Shown: positions 43,190-52,562, counted from the stretch's first letter. The stretch: DNA of 64,000 nucleotides from Desulfocapsa sp. (GCA_016765495.1 JAESPV010000001.1:1-64000), one strand, 5' to 3'. The notes: generated by a model from the sequence alone, not told the origin. Numbers and translations are program-made.

Positions 43190-44314
43190 ATGATTGATGA
43201 TACAGAAATTAAAACCATTGAAGCCGACATACTGCAGGGCAAATCCCTGATGCGTTATCAACAGGCCGCACCGCCGGAACGTAACGCGATAGATGCACTG
43301 ATTCAGGAAATTGACCTGACTGACAGCCATTCTCTGCTCTATTTTGGCGCACCCGCACAGCAGCAGCTGGCATCCATTTCCGACGACATGCTGGATGGCG
43401 TACGTAATAAAGATACAGGGCCTGCAGGCGAAGCACTGAACCGTATGATGAGTACGGTGCGGAATTTCGACCTTGGAAGCATGGATCCCGCCAGTAAGCC
43501 CGGTTTTTTTGCCCGTCTTCTCGGAAAAACCAGATCAGTAACCAACTTTCTCCAACGGTATGAGGAGGTACGGGACCAGATAGATTCCATTGGTGATGAT
43601 CTTGAGCGTCATAAGACGCAACTGCTCACAGACATTGCCTCACTCGACCGTCTCTACACGGCTAATCTTGAGTATTTTCACCTCCTGGAACGCTATATCA
43701 TAGCGGGTGAGGAAAAATTACGGCAGCTTGATACGGAGACTATCCCTGCCATGGAGCTTGAGGCCGGAAAGAACGAAGCATTGCTGCCAGCTCAGCAGTT
43801 GCGTGACCTTCGCTCCAATCGGGATGCTCTTGACCGACGGATTCATGATCTTAAACTGACTCGTCAAGTGGCCATGCAGAGTCTACCGAGTATCCGTCTG
43901 GTTCAGGAAAACGATAAAGGACTGGTGAACAAGATTATCTCCACCACGGCAAATACCCTGCCCCTGTGGCGACAGCAACTGGCTCAGGCGGTGACCATCC
44001 ACCGCTCCCGCGAGGCGGCATCCACAATCCGCGCAGCCAGTGATCTCACCAACGAATTGTTAAAAGCCAATGCCGAAAACCTGAAACAGGGTAATGCCGA
44101 AGCACGCAGGGAAATCGAACGTAGCGTATTTGATATCGATGCAGTGAAGCAGGCCAATGCCTCACTGATTGAGACGATTGAAGAGAGCCTAAGCATCGCA
44201 GATGAAGGTCGTAAAAAGCGTAGCGAAGCAGCTCTTCAGCTTGAATCCCTTGAATCTGAACTGCGCAGAAGTCTGGTCAGCGCAAGCGCTCAGGTAACTG
44301 CCGGATCCAGTTAA
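43190..44314 (+). CDS. telA: TelA-family toxic anion resistance protein
   Basis: A 374-residue soluble, mostly coiled-coil protein of the TelA/KlaA family (tellurite and other toxic-anion resistance; also membrane-stress tolerance). Family-like segments: SVTNFLQRYEEVRDQIDSIGDDLERHKTQLLTDIASLDRLY, ERYIIAGEEKL, QSLPSIRLVQENDKGLVNKIISTTANTLPLWRQQLAQAV. The last ~130 residues are a charged coiled coil. It is the last gene of the plus-strand island; the next gene is convergent, 37 bp away. Confidence 0.9.
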   Translation: MIDDTEIKTIEADILQGKSLMRYQQAAPPERNAIDALIQEIDLTDSHSLLYFGAPAQQQLASISDDMLDGVRNKDTGPAGEALNRMMSTVRNFDLGSMDPASKPGFFARLLGKTRSVTNFLQRYEEVRDQIDSIGDDLERHKTQLLTDIASLDRLYTANLEYFHLLERYIIAGEEKLRQLDTETIPAMELEAGKNEALLPAQQLRDLRSNRDALDRRIHDLKLTRQVAMQSLPSIRLVQENDKGLVNKIISTTANTLPLWRQQLAQAVTIHRSREAASTIRAASDLTNELLKANAENLKQGNAEARREIERSVFDIDAVKQANASLIETIEESLSIADEGRKKRSEAALQLESLESELRRSLVSASAQVTAGSS

Positions 44315-44351
44315 AAACTGGCAAGTAAATCAGTTGAGCATAACACTCTTT

Positions 44352-46010
44352 TCACTCCCCAAGTTTACGAATTGGCAGGGTCAAGGTAAAAACAGCTCCT
44401 TTTTTCGCCCCGTTCCTAACATCAATAGTTCCTCCCAGTTTTCTCATAATGTCATAGCAGATTGACATTCCCAAGCCTGTTCCTTTTCCAGGATCTTTGG
44501 TTGTAAAAAAAGGATCAAAAATTTTGTCAAGTATCGCCGGATTTATTCCTGTTCCACTGTCTGCAAATTCCATATAGATGGTATCTGCATCCGCTCTGGT
44601 GCGTATTTCTATCTTCCCATCCGTTCCGATTGCATCAAGGCTGTTGTTCAATAAATTCAGGAATACCTGCTGCAATTGCGGTGCATCAGACATGGTGGGT
44701 GGCAGATTTTCAATAAATAGTTTCTCAATCTGTATGTTATTATTCTTCGCATCATTTTCGACAAACGAAAGTGTTTCTTCGATAATGTCATTCACGTTAA
44801 CACATTCCTTCTCCGCCTTCATCTTGCGAGAAAACCCAAGTAAACGGTGGGTTATCGTTCCCGCACGCTTAACGTGATATCGTATCTTGTCGATTGAATC
44901 TTTATACTCTTCCAGATTTTTCACCTGGCCTGGATTTTCCTCGACCAGCAACTCATCAATCCAGCCAGCCTGGTTAGTAATCATCTGCAATGGATTGTTA
45001 ATCTCATGGGCAATACCCGCAGCAAGCCTGCCCACTGTTGCCATTTTTTCCACCTGAACCATCTGTTGATTGACCTCTTGTCTTTTATAAGCCATCTTTT
45101 CAAGCAGACGCACCATGTAATAGCCGATATACGCTGCAAGAAGCAACACTACGACGGATGTTATTATAAGAATGGCAATGTTGAAATCTCTATTTTTATA
45201 ATAGAGACCAAGGGAATCTCTTACCCTGGACTTGATAACCAGAAGCCATTGATCGTCCTTTAGCCAACTGGTAGCGTAGAGGTAAGGGCCTATTTGGGTA
45301 AGCGTAGTTGCTTCGGGAGATTTAAGAAAATCTCTTTCCTCTGGAGTAAGAGTCTTTACCCCCTGGAGACTCGGTGTCTGAAATTCCCCCTGGCGATTGA
45401 CAATAAAGGCATCTCCGTCCGGCCCTATCTTGGCACTAAACAAGAGCGCATTGAAGATTTCTGAATTCACCGTGGCTCGCAGTACATAGGTTTTAAGGGG
45501 GTCGGTTACTGCAACTACAAAGTGAGGTACCCCCCGATAGCCTGTAAAAACATTACTGACATGTTTACCGTTAATTAAAACGTCCTCAAACCATGACTGT
45601 CCATGATAATTTTTATTTTCGATGCGACTTCTGTAAGGTCCGACATAGGCCACCTGTTTTCCGGCTGAATCAATAACATGCAGATCAACGATTTCATGTG
45701 TCTTGTTCACCACCGTAAAAAGTTTATCTAACAGTTCCTGCTTGCCAAGATAATCAAGAGAATACATGCCGGTCAGGGTGGTGAGAAGGTTTTCCTGTTT
45801 TTGGAGAAAAAGAGAAATGACATCCATTCTATGAGTTGCAATACCGGTCTCGATTATTTCAATTTTACGAAGTGCACATTTTTTAAAATTGTAAGACGTG
45901 ACCAGGAAAACAATCGATACCGGAATAAGGATGAGAATGGAGACAGTAGTTTGCAGACGTCTTCTTATAACTGAATAAGGTGTTTCTTCTTCCAGCATTT
46001 TGAAATCCAT
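44352..46010 (-). CDS. Cache-type sensor histidine kinase
   Basis: A 552-residue sensor kinase. Two membrane helices (~20-42 and ~277-300) flank an extracytoplasmic dCache domain (43-275, with [20 protein letters not shown] and [10 protein letters not shown]). No HAMP is seen. The HisKA site is His335 ([11 protein letters not shown]), followed by N, G1, F and G2 boxes ([44 protein letters not shown]). It senses a small ligand, as dCache domains do. It is the last gene of the minus-strand signalling block, 26 bp after the HTH/receiver-like gene. Its likely receivers are the stand-alone receivers upstream. Confidence 0.92.
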   Translation of the reverse strand: MDFKMLEEETPYSVIRRRLQTTVSILILIPVSIVFLVTSYNFKKCALRKIEIIETGIATHRMDVISLFLQKQENLLTTLTGMYSLDYLGKQELLDKLFTVVNKTHEIVDLHVIDSAGKQVAYVGPYRSRIENKNYHGQSWFEDVLINGKHVSNVFTGYRGVPHFVVAVTDPLKTYVLRATVNSEIFNALLFSAKIGPDGDAFIVNRQGEFQTPSLQGVKTLTPEERDFLKSPEATTLTQIGPYLYATSWLKDDQWLLVIKSRVRDSLGLYYKNRDFNIAILIITSVVVLLLAAYIGYYMVRLLEKMAYKRQEVNQQMVQVEKMATVGRLAAGIAHEINNPLQMITNQAGWIDELLVEENPGQVKNLEEYKDSIDKIRYHVKRAGTITHRLLGFSRKMKAEKECVNVNDIIEETLSFVENDAKNNNIQIEKLFIENLPPTMSDAPQLQQVFLNLLNNSLDAIGTDGKIEIRTRADADTIYMEFADSGTGINPAILDKIFDPFFTTKDPGKGTGLGMSICYDIMRKLGGTIDVRNGAKKGAVFTLTLPIRKLGE

Positions 46011-46036
46011 CCAGTCACCTGTTCAAAAAAGGTTTA

Positions 46037-46690
46037 TTATTTAAAAAGAGAATGAATCTTTTTAACCAGTTCGTTTATATTGATACATCGCCCCACAACC
46101 GCATCAGCTCCTGCAGCTTTGATCTGCGCTATGTTTTCCCCGGATATATTATTTTCTACTATTGACAGAACACGGCATCCACCTGTTTTTTTCGCAAAAC
46201 GAATAAGTTGCAGAGCATTGTCATGGGCACTACTGGTGTATGTGACAATCAAATCCGGGGCAAAGGTCAGTATTTTGTATTTGGCTTTGCGTTCGTAGCA
46301 AACGGTGTCAGAAATGAAATTATCCTCAGTCCTGAGTTTTTGAAATAAATTAACCAGAAATGTAACATAAATATATTTCAATATTCGTCTGGAAAAAATA
46401 AAGAGTATTTTTTTGGCCTCGGCAGGGAGTATTGAGGCGGGTATGGGCATATTGTGTCGCACCAGAAAGTCTATCAGATCCTGGCAGTAAACTTGCTCGG
46501 ATTCTTTTGCGAGTGGTTTCAAACCCCTTTTGCTGATCCACTTTTTAACCCTGTCTTCAGAAACACAGCACAACGAAGCGACTTGTGTAAAAGTGACTAT
46601 TTCAAGTTTACTGTTTTTAATATTTTCTGCTACCATGCGTGTTTGCTCAAAGCTGAAGGAACTAGTCGCAACTGATGCGTACCTTTTCAC
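46037..46690 (-). CDS. Helix-turn-helix plus receiver-like protein
   Basis: A 217-residue protein. An N-terminal MerR/excisionase-like helix-turn-helix (TFTQVASLCCVSEDRVKKWISKRGLKPL) is followed by a basic linker and a C-terminal flavodoxin-like or receiver-like fold (APDLIVTYTSSAHDNALQLIRFAKKTGGCRVLSIVENNISGENIAQIKAAGADAVVGRCININELVKKI). The usual phospho-acceptor Asp is in a PDLIV context and replaced by T, so it is a pseudo-receiver or a ligand-binding fold. The start is unclear: GTG at 46690 overlaps the receiver gene by 29 bp, and an ATG at 46636 is an alternative; neither has a good ribosome site. Probably a DNA-binding output for this block. Confidence 0.7.
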   Translation of the reverse strand: MKRYASVATSSFSFEQTRMVAENIKNSKLEIVTFTQVASLCCVSEDRVKKWISKRGLKPLAKESEQVYCQDLIDFLVRHNMPIPASILPAEAKKILFIFSRRILKYIYVTFLVNLFQKLRTEDNFISDTVCYERKAKYKILTFAPDLIVTYTSSAHDNALQLIRFAKKTGGCRVLSIVENNISGENIAQIKAAGADAVVGRCININELVKKIHSLFK

Positions 46691-47048
46691 AGGCCAATTC
46701 TATTTTTTCAAGGAGCTCATTGCTGTCGATCGGCTTGAGGCAATAATCAAAGGCCCCCCCTTTCATTCCCTCTATTCCTGAATTAACACAGGCATGGCCG
46801 GTGAGTATAATAACCTCGGACAGGGGCCATTGCTGTTTGATTTTCTTAAGACACTGGATGCCATCTACTCCAGGCATGCTCACATCCATAATGATTACAG
46901 CAAAAGGATCTGCTTCCATTTTGGCTAGTGCTTCCAGACAACTGTTCGCTGTATCTACAGCTATCCCACGCCTGGAAAATATTTTAGCCATGGTTTCGGT
47001 GAAATCAGTTTCGTCGTCAACAATTAAAATCTTCTGGTCTATATTCAT
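46662..47048 (-). CDS. Stand-alone response regulator receiver
   Basis: A 128-residue CheY-like protein with only a receiver domain. Phospho-acceptor Asp55 (VIIMDVSMPGVDG), Asp11-Asp12, Thr83 and Lys105 are intact. It is a clear paralogue of the receiver at 51.8-52.2 kb in the same block (both read TGHAxVxSGIxGMKxGAFDY). It starts 12 bp after the PEP-domain gene. It should accept phosphate from the Cache kinase downstream or another kinase in the block. Confidence 0.9.
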   Translation of the reverse strand: MNIDQKILIVDDETDFTETMAKIFSRRGIAVDTANSCLEALAKMEADPFAVIIMDVSMPGVDGIQCLKKIKQQWPLSEVIILTGHACVNSGIEGMKGGAFDYCLKPIDSNELLEKIELACEKVRISCD

Positions 47049-47060
47049 ATGAATGATTCC

Positions 47061-49637
47061 TTAAGTGGTCATTTTTTCTTGTGACAGCATGGTGGTAAGC
47101 TCTGTCATGAATTTTTTTCTGTACTGGTTCACTGATGCCTGGTTATTCATGACCATATCTATCTGTCTGGTGTGCTGAACCAGATAGCCGAGAACCTTCA
47201 ACCGTTGCTCAAGAAATTCAATAGGTCGTTTTTCAACCCTTGCCATCAAGGTATCCCCCTTCTTTTCAATACGAAAATCAAACTGTTGAAGGATTTCAGA
47301 AAGCAGTTCGATTCGGCCAATTCTGCGTTTGGTATCAGCTGCCCCTCCTTTAAACGTAAAAGAGACATAACTTTCGGTGAGTAAATCACTCAGGAACGCC
47401 TCGATCATGGCAAAATGGTATCCCAGTCGAACCGACAAGTTACAGTAATTACTTGAGATAAGAAAGTAATTTTTGACGGTCAGAGGCGTGCCCACGGCAG
47501 GATCAAGGCCGGGCTGCATTGTGGATCTGAAAAGAATGGAGCCAAGACCCTTTACGCACACCGCAGGGGGACCGGCCCAGGGAAAAGTGTAAATCCCTGT
47601 CAATATTGCATTCATAGGAGCAGAAACGATATTATCTATATGTATTGTCTTATCCTTGACATTTACTCCTTCCCGAAAACCATCGGACAAGTCGACAACC
47701 CACCAGTCCAAGGGCACATCGCTAATCAGTCTTTTGGCAGCATGTTTGTCAAAATGCTTATCTTTACCAAAGCTGAACATCTCAATCACTGCTTTTTCGT
47801 GGCAGAATCGTGTGATATCATGAAGTGTTTCGCAATAAGCTGACTTAAAAAAGGGTGAATTCGGATCGGTCAAATTGAGCGGGGTAATATGTTGCAGCAA
47901 GTCCCGAAGAAGTGACTGAACAGGACTGTTTGCCATGAGATCCGGTTTCTGTGAGGCTCGCACCAGGAGATTTTCGAGTTTACCGGAATGGATCAGCCGA
48001 TTATCACCATCCACGGTTATAATCTGATTATTTCCGAGTTTTTTTAATGCATTATCAACCCCAAAGATCGCGGGGATACCAAATTCCCTGGACACCGTGG
48101 CCAGATGGCCGGCGATGCTTCCGGTCTCACCGATCAAAGCTGTTGCCCGGGTTAATAGTGGAGCCCATTCAGGCAGAGGATGTTCCACCACCAATATGGC
48201 TCCCTTGGGAAACTGAAGCATGTCCTCCGAAGAACGAACCATAAAAACCGGCCCCCAGGCAACACCGGGACTGGCAGTTACTGAACCACGAAGCAGGACG
48301 GAACCTTCGGATTCCGGTTTAACACTCGATGCGTCAAGGTCTCGTGCTGCAACGGCTGCGACCATGGGCCTGCTCTGTAAAATGATTGTCCTGTCCTGTT
48401 TATCGATTGACCATTCAATATCCTGGGGATTTCCAAAATGGTTTTCAAGGATAAGAGCAATTCTGGTGATTTCTTTTGCCTGTTCTTTTGTCAGGATATC
48501 GGGCTGTTCAATTCCCTCTATCGAACCACTCTTTTTGTTGGCTATGTCATGCTGGAGAACCCGATGGGGAATCTGTCTGGAGACATGAAACAGGTCGGTT
48601 TTCCCCGTTCCCTCAACAACTTTGAGGGCTGTTCCCCGTACCACACTGAGAGTAACATAGCAACTTGCCGAGTCTGCCGGATCCCTGGTATAGATTACGC
48701 CGCTTACAGCGGCATCTACCATGGGCAGACAACCAACGCACATATCAATATCTCTGTTACGGTAGCCTCTTTGCAGACGATAGAGAAGAGCCCGACTGGT
48801 ATATTTGCTGGCTACGATTTCTTTATAGATTCGGCCAAGGGATTCCTTGTCCACATTCAATTCGGTATGATACTGGCCGGCAAATGAAGCCCCTGCGAGA
48901 TCTTCGCCTGTGGCACTGGAACGTAAGGCAACAGTAATACCGGGATGTGTCTTTTTTTCAAGTTCAGCGTAGGCGGCGTGAATTTTCTCTTCCAGGTCAG
49001 CAGGCAGGGTGCTGTCAGTTATCAAGTTCCGGATGGTGGCACTGGCCTCATTAACTTCTGCCAGGTTGTCACGATCAAGCATTTGCATAATCCTGCGAAT
49101 CTCAGGTTGCAGTTTATTTGCTGTGAGGAAATGACTGGACGCAGAAACAGTTATAACGAAACCAGGGGGAGTTTCAACACCGGCAAGGCCGGCTACTTCA
49201 CCCAGGTTAGCCATCTTTTCACCTACCTGACCGGCCATGGTTCGATTAATTTCGGCCAAAGGAACAATCCACTTGCCGCTATGAAGCCGTGGCATTTTAT
49301 TAATAACACCGTCGACCTGAGAACTGATTTTTTCGTACAGCGGTTTCAGCTGGTGGTGCCGTCCGTCTGACATCGCAATCATGTGCTGGATCATTTTATA
49401 CACATTGACCAGAACCTGGGTGCTGCGTGAACGCACAAATGCCATGCTGAAGGTTTGACCGGACTGCAGGGCCTGTTCCATCTCGGCCATTGCCTCAAGA
49501 GCGTTGTTGTTGGCCGTAAGTAACGCTCTGAAATGAACGTATCTGGTTTTGAAGGAAGCCTGCAACTCTTCAGGCGACAGCCTGGTATCTGTTCCCGCAA
49601 ACAGGGTTCTCTTTATCCAGTCAATTATATCAGCCAT
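47061..49637 (-). CDS. PEP/pyruvate-binding phosphotransferase-like protein
   Basis: An 858-residue protein related to PEP synthase and pyruvate phosphate dikinase. It has an N-terminal helical region (~1-110), a PPDK_N ATP-grasp domain (PPGFVITVSASS, VALRSSATGEDLAGASFAGQYHTEL, ILQSRPM, ~150-440), and a swivelling phosphohistidine domain (ASPGVAWGPVFMV, ETGSIAGHLATVSREFGIPAIFG, ~465-555) whose catalytic His is present. The normal C-terminal PEP-binding barrel is absent; instead a ~290-residue region of unknown type follows. The start is ambiguous: ATG at 49637 or a run of TTGs up to 49652. It is embedded among signalling genes, suggesting a regulatory phosphotransfer role rather than metabolism; this is inference. 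Confidence 0.82.
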   Translation of the reverse strand: MADIIDWIKRTLFAGTDTRLSPEELQASFKTRYVHFRALLTANNNALEAMAEMEQALQSGQTFSMAFVRSRSTQVLVNVYKMIQHMIAMSDGRHHQLKPLYEKISSQVDGVINKMPRLHSGKWIVPLAEINRTMAGQVGEKMANLGEVAGLAGVETPPGFVITVSASSHFLTANKLQPEIRRIMQMLDRDNLAEVNEASATIRNLITDSTLPADLEEKIHAAYAELEKKTHPGITVALRSSATGEDLAGASFAGQYHTELNVDKESLGRIYKEIVASKYTSRALLYRLQRGYRNRDIDMCVGCLPMVDAAVSGVIYTRDPADSASCYVTLSVVRGTALKVVEGTGKTDLFHVSRQIPHRVLQHDIANKKSGSIEGIEQPDILTKEQAKEITRIALILENHFGNPQDIEWSIDKQDRTIILQSRPMVAAVAARDLDASSVKPESEGSVLLRGSVTASPGVAWGPVFMVRSSEDMLQFPKGAILVVEHPLPEWAPLLTRATALIGETGSIAGHLATVSREFGIPAIFGVDNALKKLGNNQIITVDGDNRLIHSGKLENLLVRASQKPDLMANSPVQSLLRDLLQHITPLNLTDPNSPFFKSAYCETLHDITRFCHEKAVIEMFSFGKDKHFDKHAAKRLISDVPLDWWVVDLSDGFREGVNVKDKTIHIDNIVSAPMNAILTGIYTFPWAGPPAVCVKGLGSILFRSTMQPGLDPAVGTPLTVKNYFLISSNYCNLSVRLGYHFAMIEAFLSDLLTESYVSFTFKGGAADTKRRIGRIELLSEILQQFDFRIEKKGDTLMARVEKRPIEFLEQRLKVLGYLVQHTRQIDMVMNNQASVNQYRKKFMTELTTMLSQEKMTT

Positions 49638-49678
49638 AGAAGACAACAACAATATGAGGGGTGGGGGAGAGGGGGAAA

Positions 49679-49710
49679 GTCAACAAGGGCAGTTCCCCAC
49701 CCTTGTTGAC
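49679..49710 (-). terminator. Hairpin between the membrane-partner and PEP-domain genes
   Basis: GTCAACAAGGG (49679-49689) pairs perfectly with CCCTTGTTGAC (49700-49710). On the minus strand it is followed by TTTCCCCC. It may partly end the TauE transcript, or lower expression of the PEP-domain gene beyond it. A further palindrome ATCCTG/CAGGAT lies at 49740-49754. Confidence 0.6.
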
Positions 49711-49782
49711 GGTCAAAAAAATAACGCTTGTACGGAATATCCTGTAACAGGATGAACTATTGTACAGTTTCTGAAAACCGGA

Positions 49783-50469
49783 TCAATGTCCTATCTTGAG
49801 ACCCAACCCTTCAAAAAGGTACATGATACCATATCCGTACCAAAGGGTATAAAAAACATAGAATACAAGCGAAAAGCTTACGAGAAGCAGAGCATCCATA
49901 ATTGATTGCGGCTCTATTGTGTAGTAATTGTAGGACACTTGTACCGCCCTTTTTACTACTCTGGATACAATATCAGCCTCTACAAAGTTTTTCTGTTTGT
50001 TGAGATTTTTTTGAGTGAGTTTTAATATGTTATACCAGTTATAGAGAACTTGCCGTTCGTTATATCCATATTTTTCAACGATTTTTGTACCATCGTTGGC
50101 ATACATCAGGTCCGAATCAGCCAGAGCGTTCTGTAGAATAGCTCCGAGATCTCCCGTTACCTTCATGGTGCTACCGGTAACAACGACGGTCGCCCCCCCT
50201 TTTTCAAGCAGCTTGGCACTCTGTTGTGCCTGCTGCTCATCCTTCATAAGCAATTCCAAGTCAACCGCTGTACCGTTATGCTGTTTGGCCTTTTCCGTGA
50301 CTGCAGGGATAAAGTACGCTGATTGTTTGGAGATAGAGTTGTAGAGATTGTCCATAAAGTCCAGGCCATTAACGCCGTTGAAAATTGGCATAAAAATAAC
50401 ACCAAGGACGACAAAGAATGCCGCCAGCATCATTATACCACGTTTTTTTAGTTTCTTTTCCATGCTCAT
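49783..50469 (-). CDS. TauE-linked membrane protein of unknown function
   Basis: A 228-residue protein with a cytoplasmic basic start (MSMEKKLKKRG), one helix (~12-32), a ~145-residue extracytoplasmic domain, and a second helix (~185-215). The middle contains GATVVVTGSTMKVTGDLGAILQNALADSD and many Gln and Lys. It overlaps the TauE stop by four bases (ATGA), so it is translationally coupled to the exporter and probably forms a complex with it. I do not recognise a named family. Confidence 0.78.
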   Translation of the reverse strand: MSMEKKLKKRGIMMLAAFFVVLGVIFMPIFNGVNGLDFMDNLYNSISKQSAYFIPAVTEKAKQHNGTAVDLELLMKDEQQAQQSAKLLEKGGATVVVTGSTMKVTGDLGAILQNALADSDLMYANDGTKIVEKYGYNERQVLYNWYNILKLTQKNLNKQKNFVEADIVSRVVKRAVQVSYNYYTIEPQSIMDALLLVSFSLVFYVFYTLWYGYGIMYLFEGLGLKIGH

Positions 50470-51755
50470 GATGCAGGTACCTCCCCTTTAAGTACACTGA
50501 TATTTGTGAAAAATGCTTTAAAAACCCAGAAACAGAATATACCGATAACTATGAAAAAAGCATAGATACCGATCTGCTCAAGGACATAGGTTGTCGTTGG
50601 GCTCCAGTTGATCATCTCCATACTGCGCAACTTCTCAGGCAGGGCAAAGGCACGGTTTACAAAACCGGAGAGTACCGCCATTGCATAAAACCCCCTGATA
50701 GTGATACCCGGCACAACCTTAGTTACAAGAGAGCCTATCTGGATACCGAACAGAGAACCAAGAAGCATCCCCATGGCCAGAGTGTAAAATATAAAACCGT
50801 AGATGGCATACTGGGTCAGTGATGCATAACCGGCGGTAAAGATAATCTGAAAAATATCGGTACCAACTGTGGTCATGGAGGAGACACCAAGTCCGTAAAC
50901 AAAAATAGGGAAGGTGAGAAAACCACCACCCACACCCATGACACCAGCTGCCATGCCAACAAGAGCACCACTGAGTACGAGAAAAACCCATGAGACCTTA
51001 CGGCCGCCAGGAGTAATACCTTCGTCAAATTTGACCATTGGAGGGATGTTAATGGCCTGTATTTTTTTGCCCATGGGAGGAATAGCTTCCCCTTCAACCT
51101 CTACCGGACCCTGGGTTTCCTGGCTGTCCAGACCTCTTTTTGTTTTGATGTAATCAGCAAGGGCATAAAAACCAAGGAAACCTAACATGAAAACATAGAT
51201 GGTGGTAATGAAGGCATCACTGAGTACAGGATTAAGCTCATAAAGATAGCGGTTTAAAAGACCACCGGCCGTTGCTCCGCCAATGGCGCCGATCAAAAAT
51301 GTTATTGCCAGCGGCACACAGATATTGCCCAGCTTTTTGTGAAGTATGCTGCCCATGATAGCTTTGGCAAAGATGTGAAAAAGATCAGTTCCTACGGCCA
51401 GGATACCTTTCACTCCGACACTCATAAGAGCCGGTGCAATAATAAAGCCACCACCTGCCCCGATACAGCCGGTGATCAGGCCGGCAGCAATGCCGACCAG
51501 GATTGAAACTATAAAAATTGCAGGTGTGTAAAAAGCAGGACTGTACGCCTTTTTTCCGCCGAGAACATCTGGAAGGGATCCGGCGGGGTCTCCAGCAATT
51601 GCAATACCGCCAAGGATAATCGGTATCAGCAACAGACAGAGTATAATCTTTCTGGGGCGGCTTCTGAGAATGTTGTTTGACATCTGCAGTTCCCACTTGG
51701 CATGGGCCCTCGCCCCTAACATCATGAAATGATTCAAATCGCTAAAAAACCTCAT
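50466..51755 (-). CDS. TauE/SafE-family anion exporter
   Basis: A 429-residue membrane protein of the TauE/SafE family, which move sulfite, sulfoacetate or other organosulfur anions. Two related halves, each with about four helices, carry the family motif (TGCIGAGGGFIIAPALMSVG in the first half and GVMGVGGGFLTFPIFVYGLG in the second). A long cytoplasmic loop rich in Pro/Glu (~210-260) separates them. The start is ATG at 51755 with AAGGAG eight bases before; a longer frame upstream lacks such a site. It lies 62 bp after the receiver gene in one operon, and its position under a sigma-54 promoter suggests regulated export in sulfur metabolism. Confidence 0.9.
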   Translation of the reverse strand: MRFFSDLNHFMMLGARAHAKWELQMSNNILRSRPRKIILCLLLIPIILGGIAIAGDPAGSLPDVLGGKKAYSPAFYTPAIFIVSILVGIAAGLITGCIGAGGGFIIAPALMSVGVKGILAVGTDLFHIFAKAIMGSILHKKLGNICVPLAITFLIGAIGGATAGGLLNRYLYELNPVLSDAFITTIYVFMLGFLGFYALADYIKTKRGLDSQETQGPVEVEGEAIPPMGKKIQAINIPPMVKFDEGITPGGRKVSWVFLVLSGALVGMAAGVMGVGGGFLTFPIFVYGLGVSSMTTVGTDIFQIIFTAGYASLTQYAIYGFIFYTLAMGMLLGSLFGIQIGSLVTKVVPGITIRGFYAMAVLSGFVNRAFALPEKLRSMEMINWSPTTTYVLEQIGIYAFFIVIGIFCFWVFKAFFTNISVLKGEVPAS

Positions 51756-51817
51756 TACTACAGCTCCTTTTTCTATTGATAATAAAATGTAGCCTCTCAA
51801 CTACTGATCTGACAACA

Positions 51818-52246
51818 CTAACTCGGTATGCACATATTTTTTTTGAATTGAGCCCTCTCAATTTTATCTTGCTGAATACGCCTCTTTTCATAGGCATCTT
51901 TGAGTTTTTCCAGCAAAGGTTCAAGCTCCATGGGTTTCATCAGGTAATCAAATGCACCGAGTTTCATACCATCAATACCTGATTCGACTGAAGCATGTCC
52001 GGTGAGCATCACCACTTCTATCAATGGTCTTATCCGCTTGATTTCCCGCAAGGTCTCAACGCCATCCATACCAGGCATTTTTACGTCAAGGAGTATCACA
52101 TCAAAATCCCCTTTTTTGATACACTCCAGAGCCTGCTCGCCATTTTCTGCCCCCTCACATTGAAGGTTTCGTCTGTTTAAACGCTTGATTGTCATATCCC
52201 GGAACTCTTCCTCATCATCAACGATCAGAACATTAAAAAGCGCCAT
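51818..52246 (-). CDS. Stand-alone response regulator receiver, first gene of the exporter operon
   Basis: A 142-residue CheY-like protein. Asp10-Asp11, Asp54 (VILLDVKMPGMDG), Thr82 and Lys104 are intact. The start is ATG at 52246 with AAGGAGG just before. A charged C-terminal tail follows the receiver. It is the promoter-proximal gene of the exporter operon, about 45 bp from the predicted sigma-54 start site, and a paralogue of the receiver at 46.7-47.0 kb. Confidence 0.92.
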   Translation of the reverse strand: MALFNVLIVDDEEEFRDMTIKRLNRRNLQCEGAENGEQALECIKKGDFDVILLDVKMPGMDGVETLREIKRIRPLIEVVMLTGHASVESGIDGMKLGAFDYLMKPMELEPLLEKLKDAYEKRRIQQDKIERAQFKKNMCIPS

Positions 52247-52302
52247 TGTGCCTCCTTGGTTTAATTGTGGGTTCACCAAATTTCAAAATCTAGATTTCCT
52301 AT

Positions 52303-52318
52303 AGCAACTTTGAGGCCA
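52303..52318 (-). promoter_or_regulatory. Sigma-54 promoter of the receiver/TauE operon
   Basis: On the minus strand TGGCCTCAAAGTTGCT has GG at -24 and GC at -12 with the exact 10-base spacing of sigma-54 promoters (consensus TGGCAC-N5-TTGCA). It lies 57 bp before the start codon and close to a divergent NtrC-family activator gene. Confidence 0.72.
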
Positions 52319-52435
52319 AACGATCTTTCGCCACCAAAATATCACTTTTCACACGCAGTTACAGCCTGTTGCCAACACAAAAACACATTGTGGATAATTG
52401 TTTAAAGAGAACAGGTAAAGGAGAGGCTCTTCATT

Positions 52436-52562
52436 TGTGTAGAAAATGTGACAACAAGAATGGGTATTCCGTGACTTTCCCCTGAACAACGGGCAACCCC
52501 CTGTGTAATAAATGTGACAAGATTTAGTATTCCGGGGTATATGTGTGCAGAAAGCGTGACAA
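52436..52562. promoter_or_regulatory. Three direct repeats, candidate enhancer sites for the NtrC-type regulator
   Basis: TGTGTAGAAAATGTGACAA (52436-52454), TGTGTAATAAATGTGACAA (52502-52520) and TGTGTGCAGAAAGCGTGAC (52542-52560) share TGTGT and GTGACAA. GTATTCCG follows the first two. They lie 120-260 bp upstream of the sigma-54 promoter, a usual position for upstream activating sequences, and 100-230 bp before the divergent kinase gene. Confidence 0.65.
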
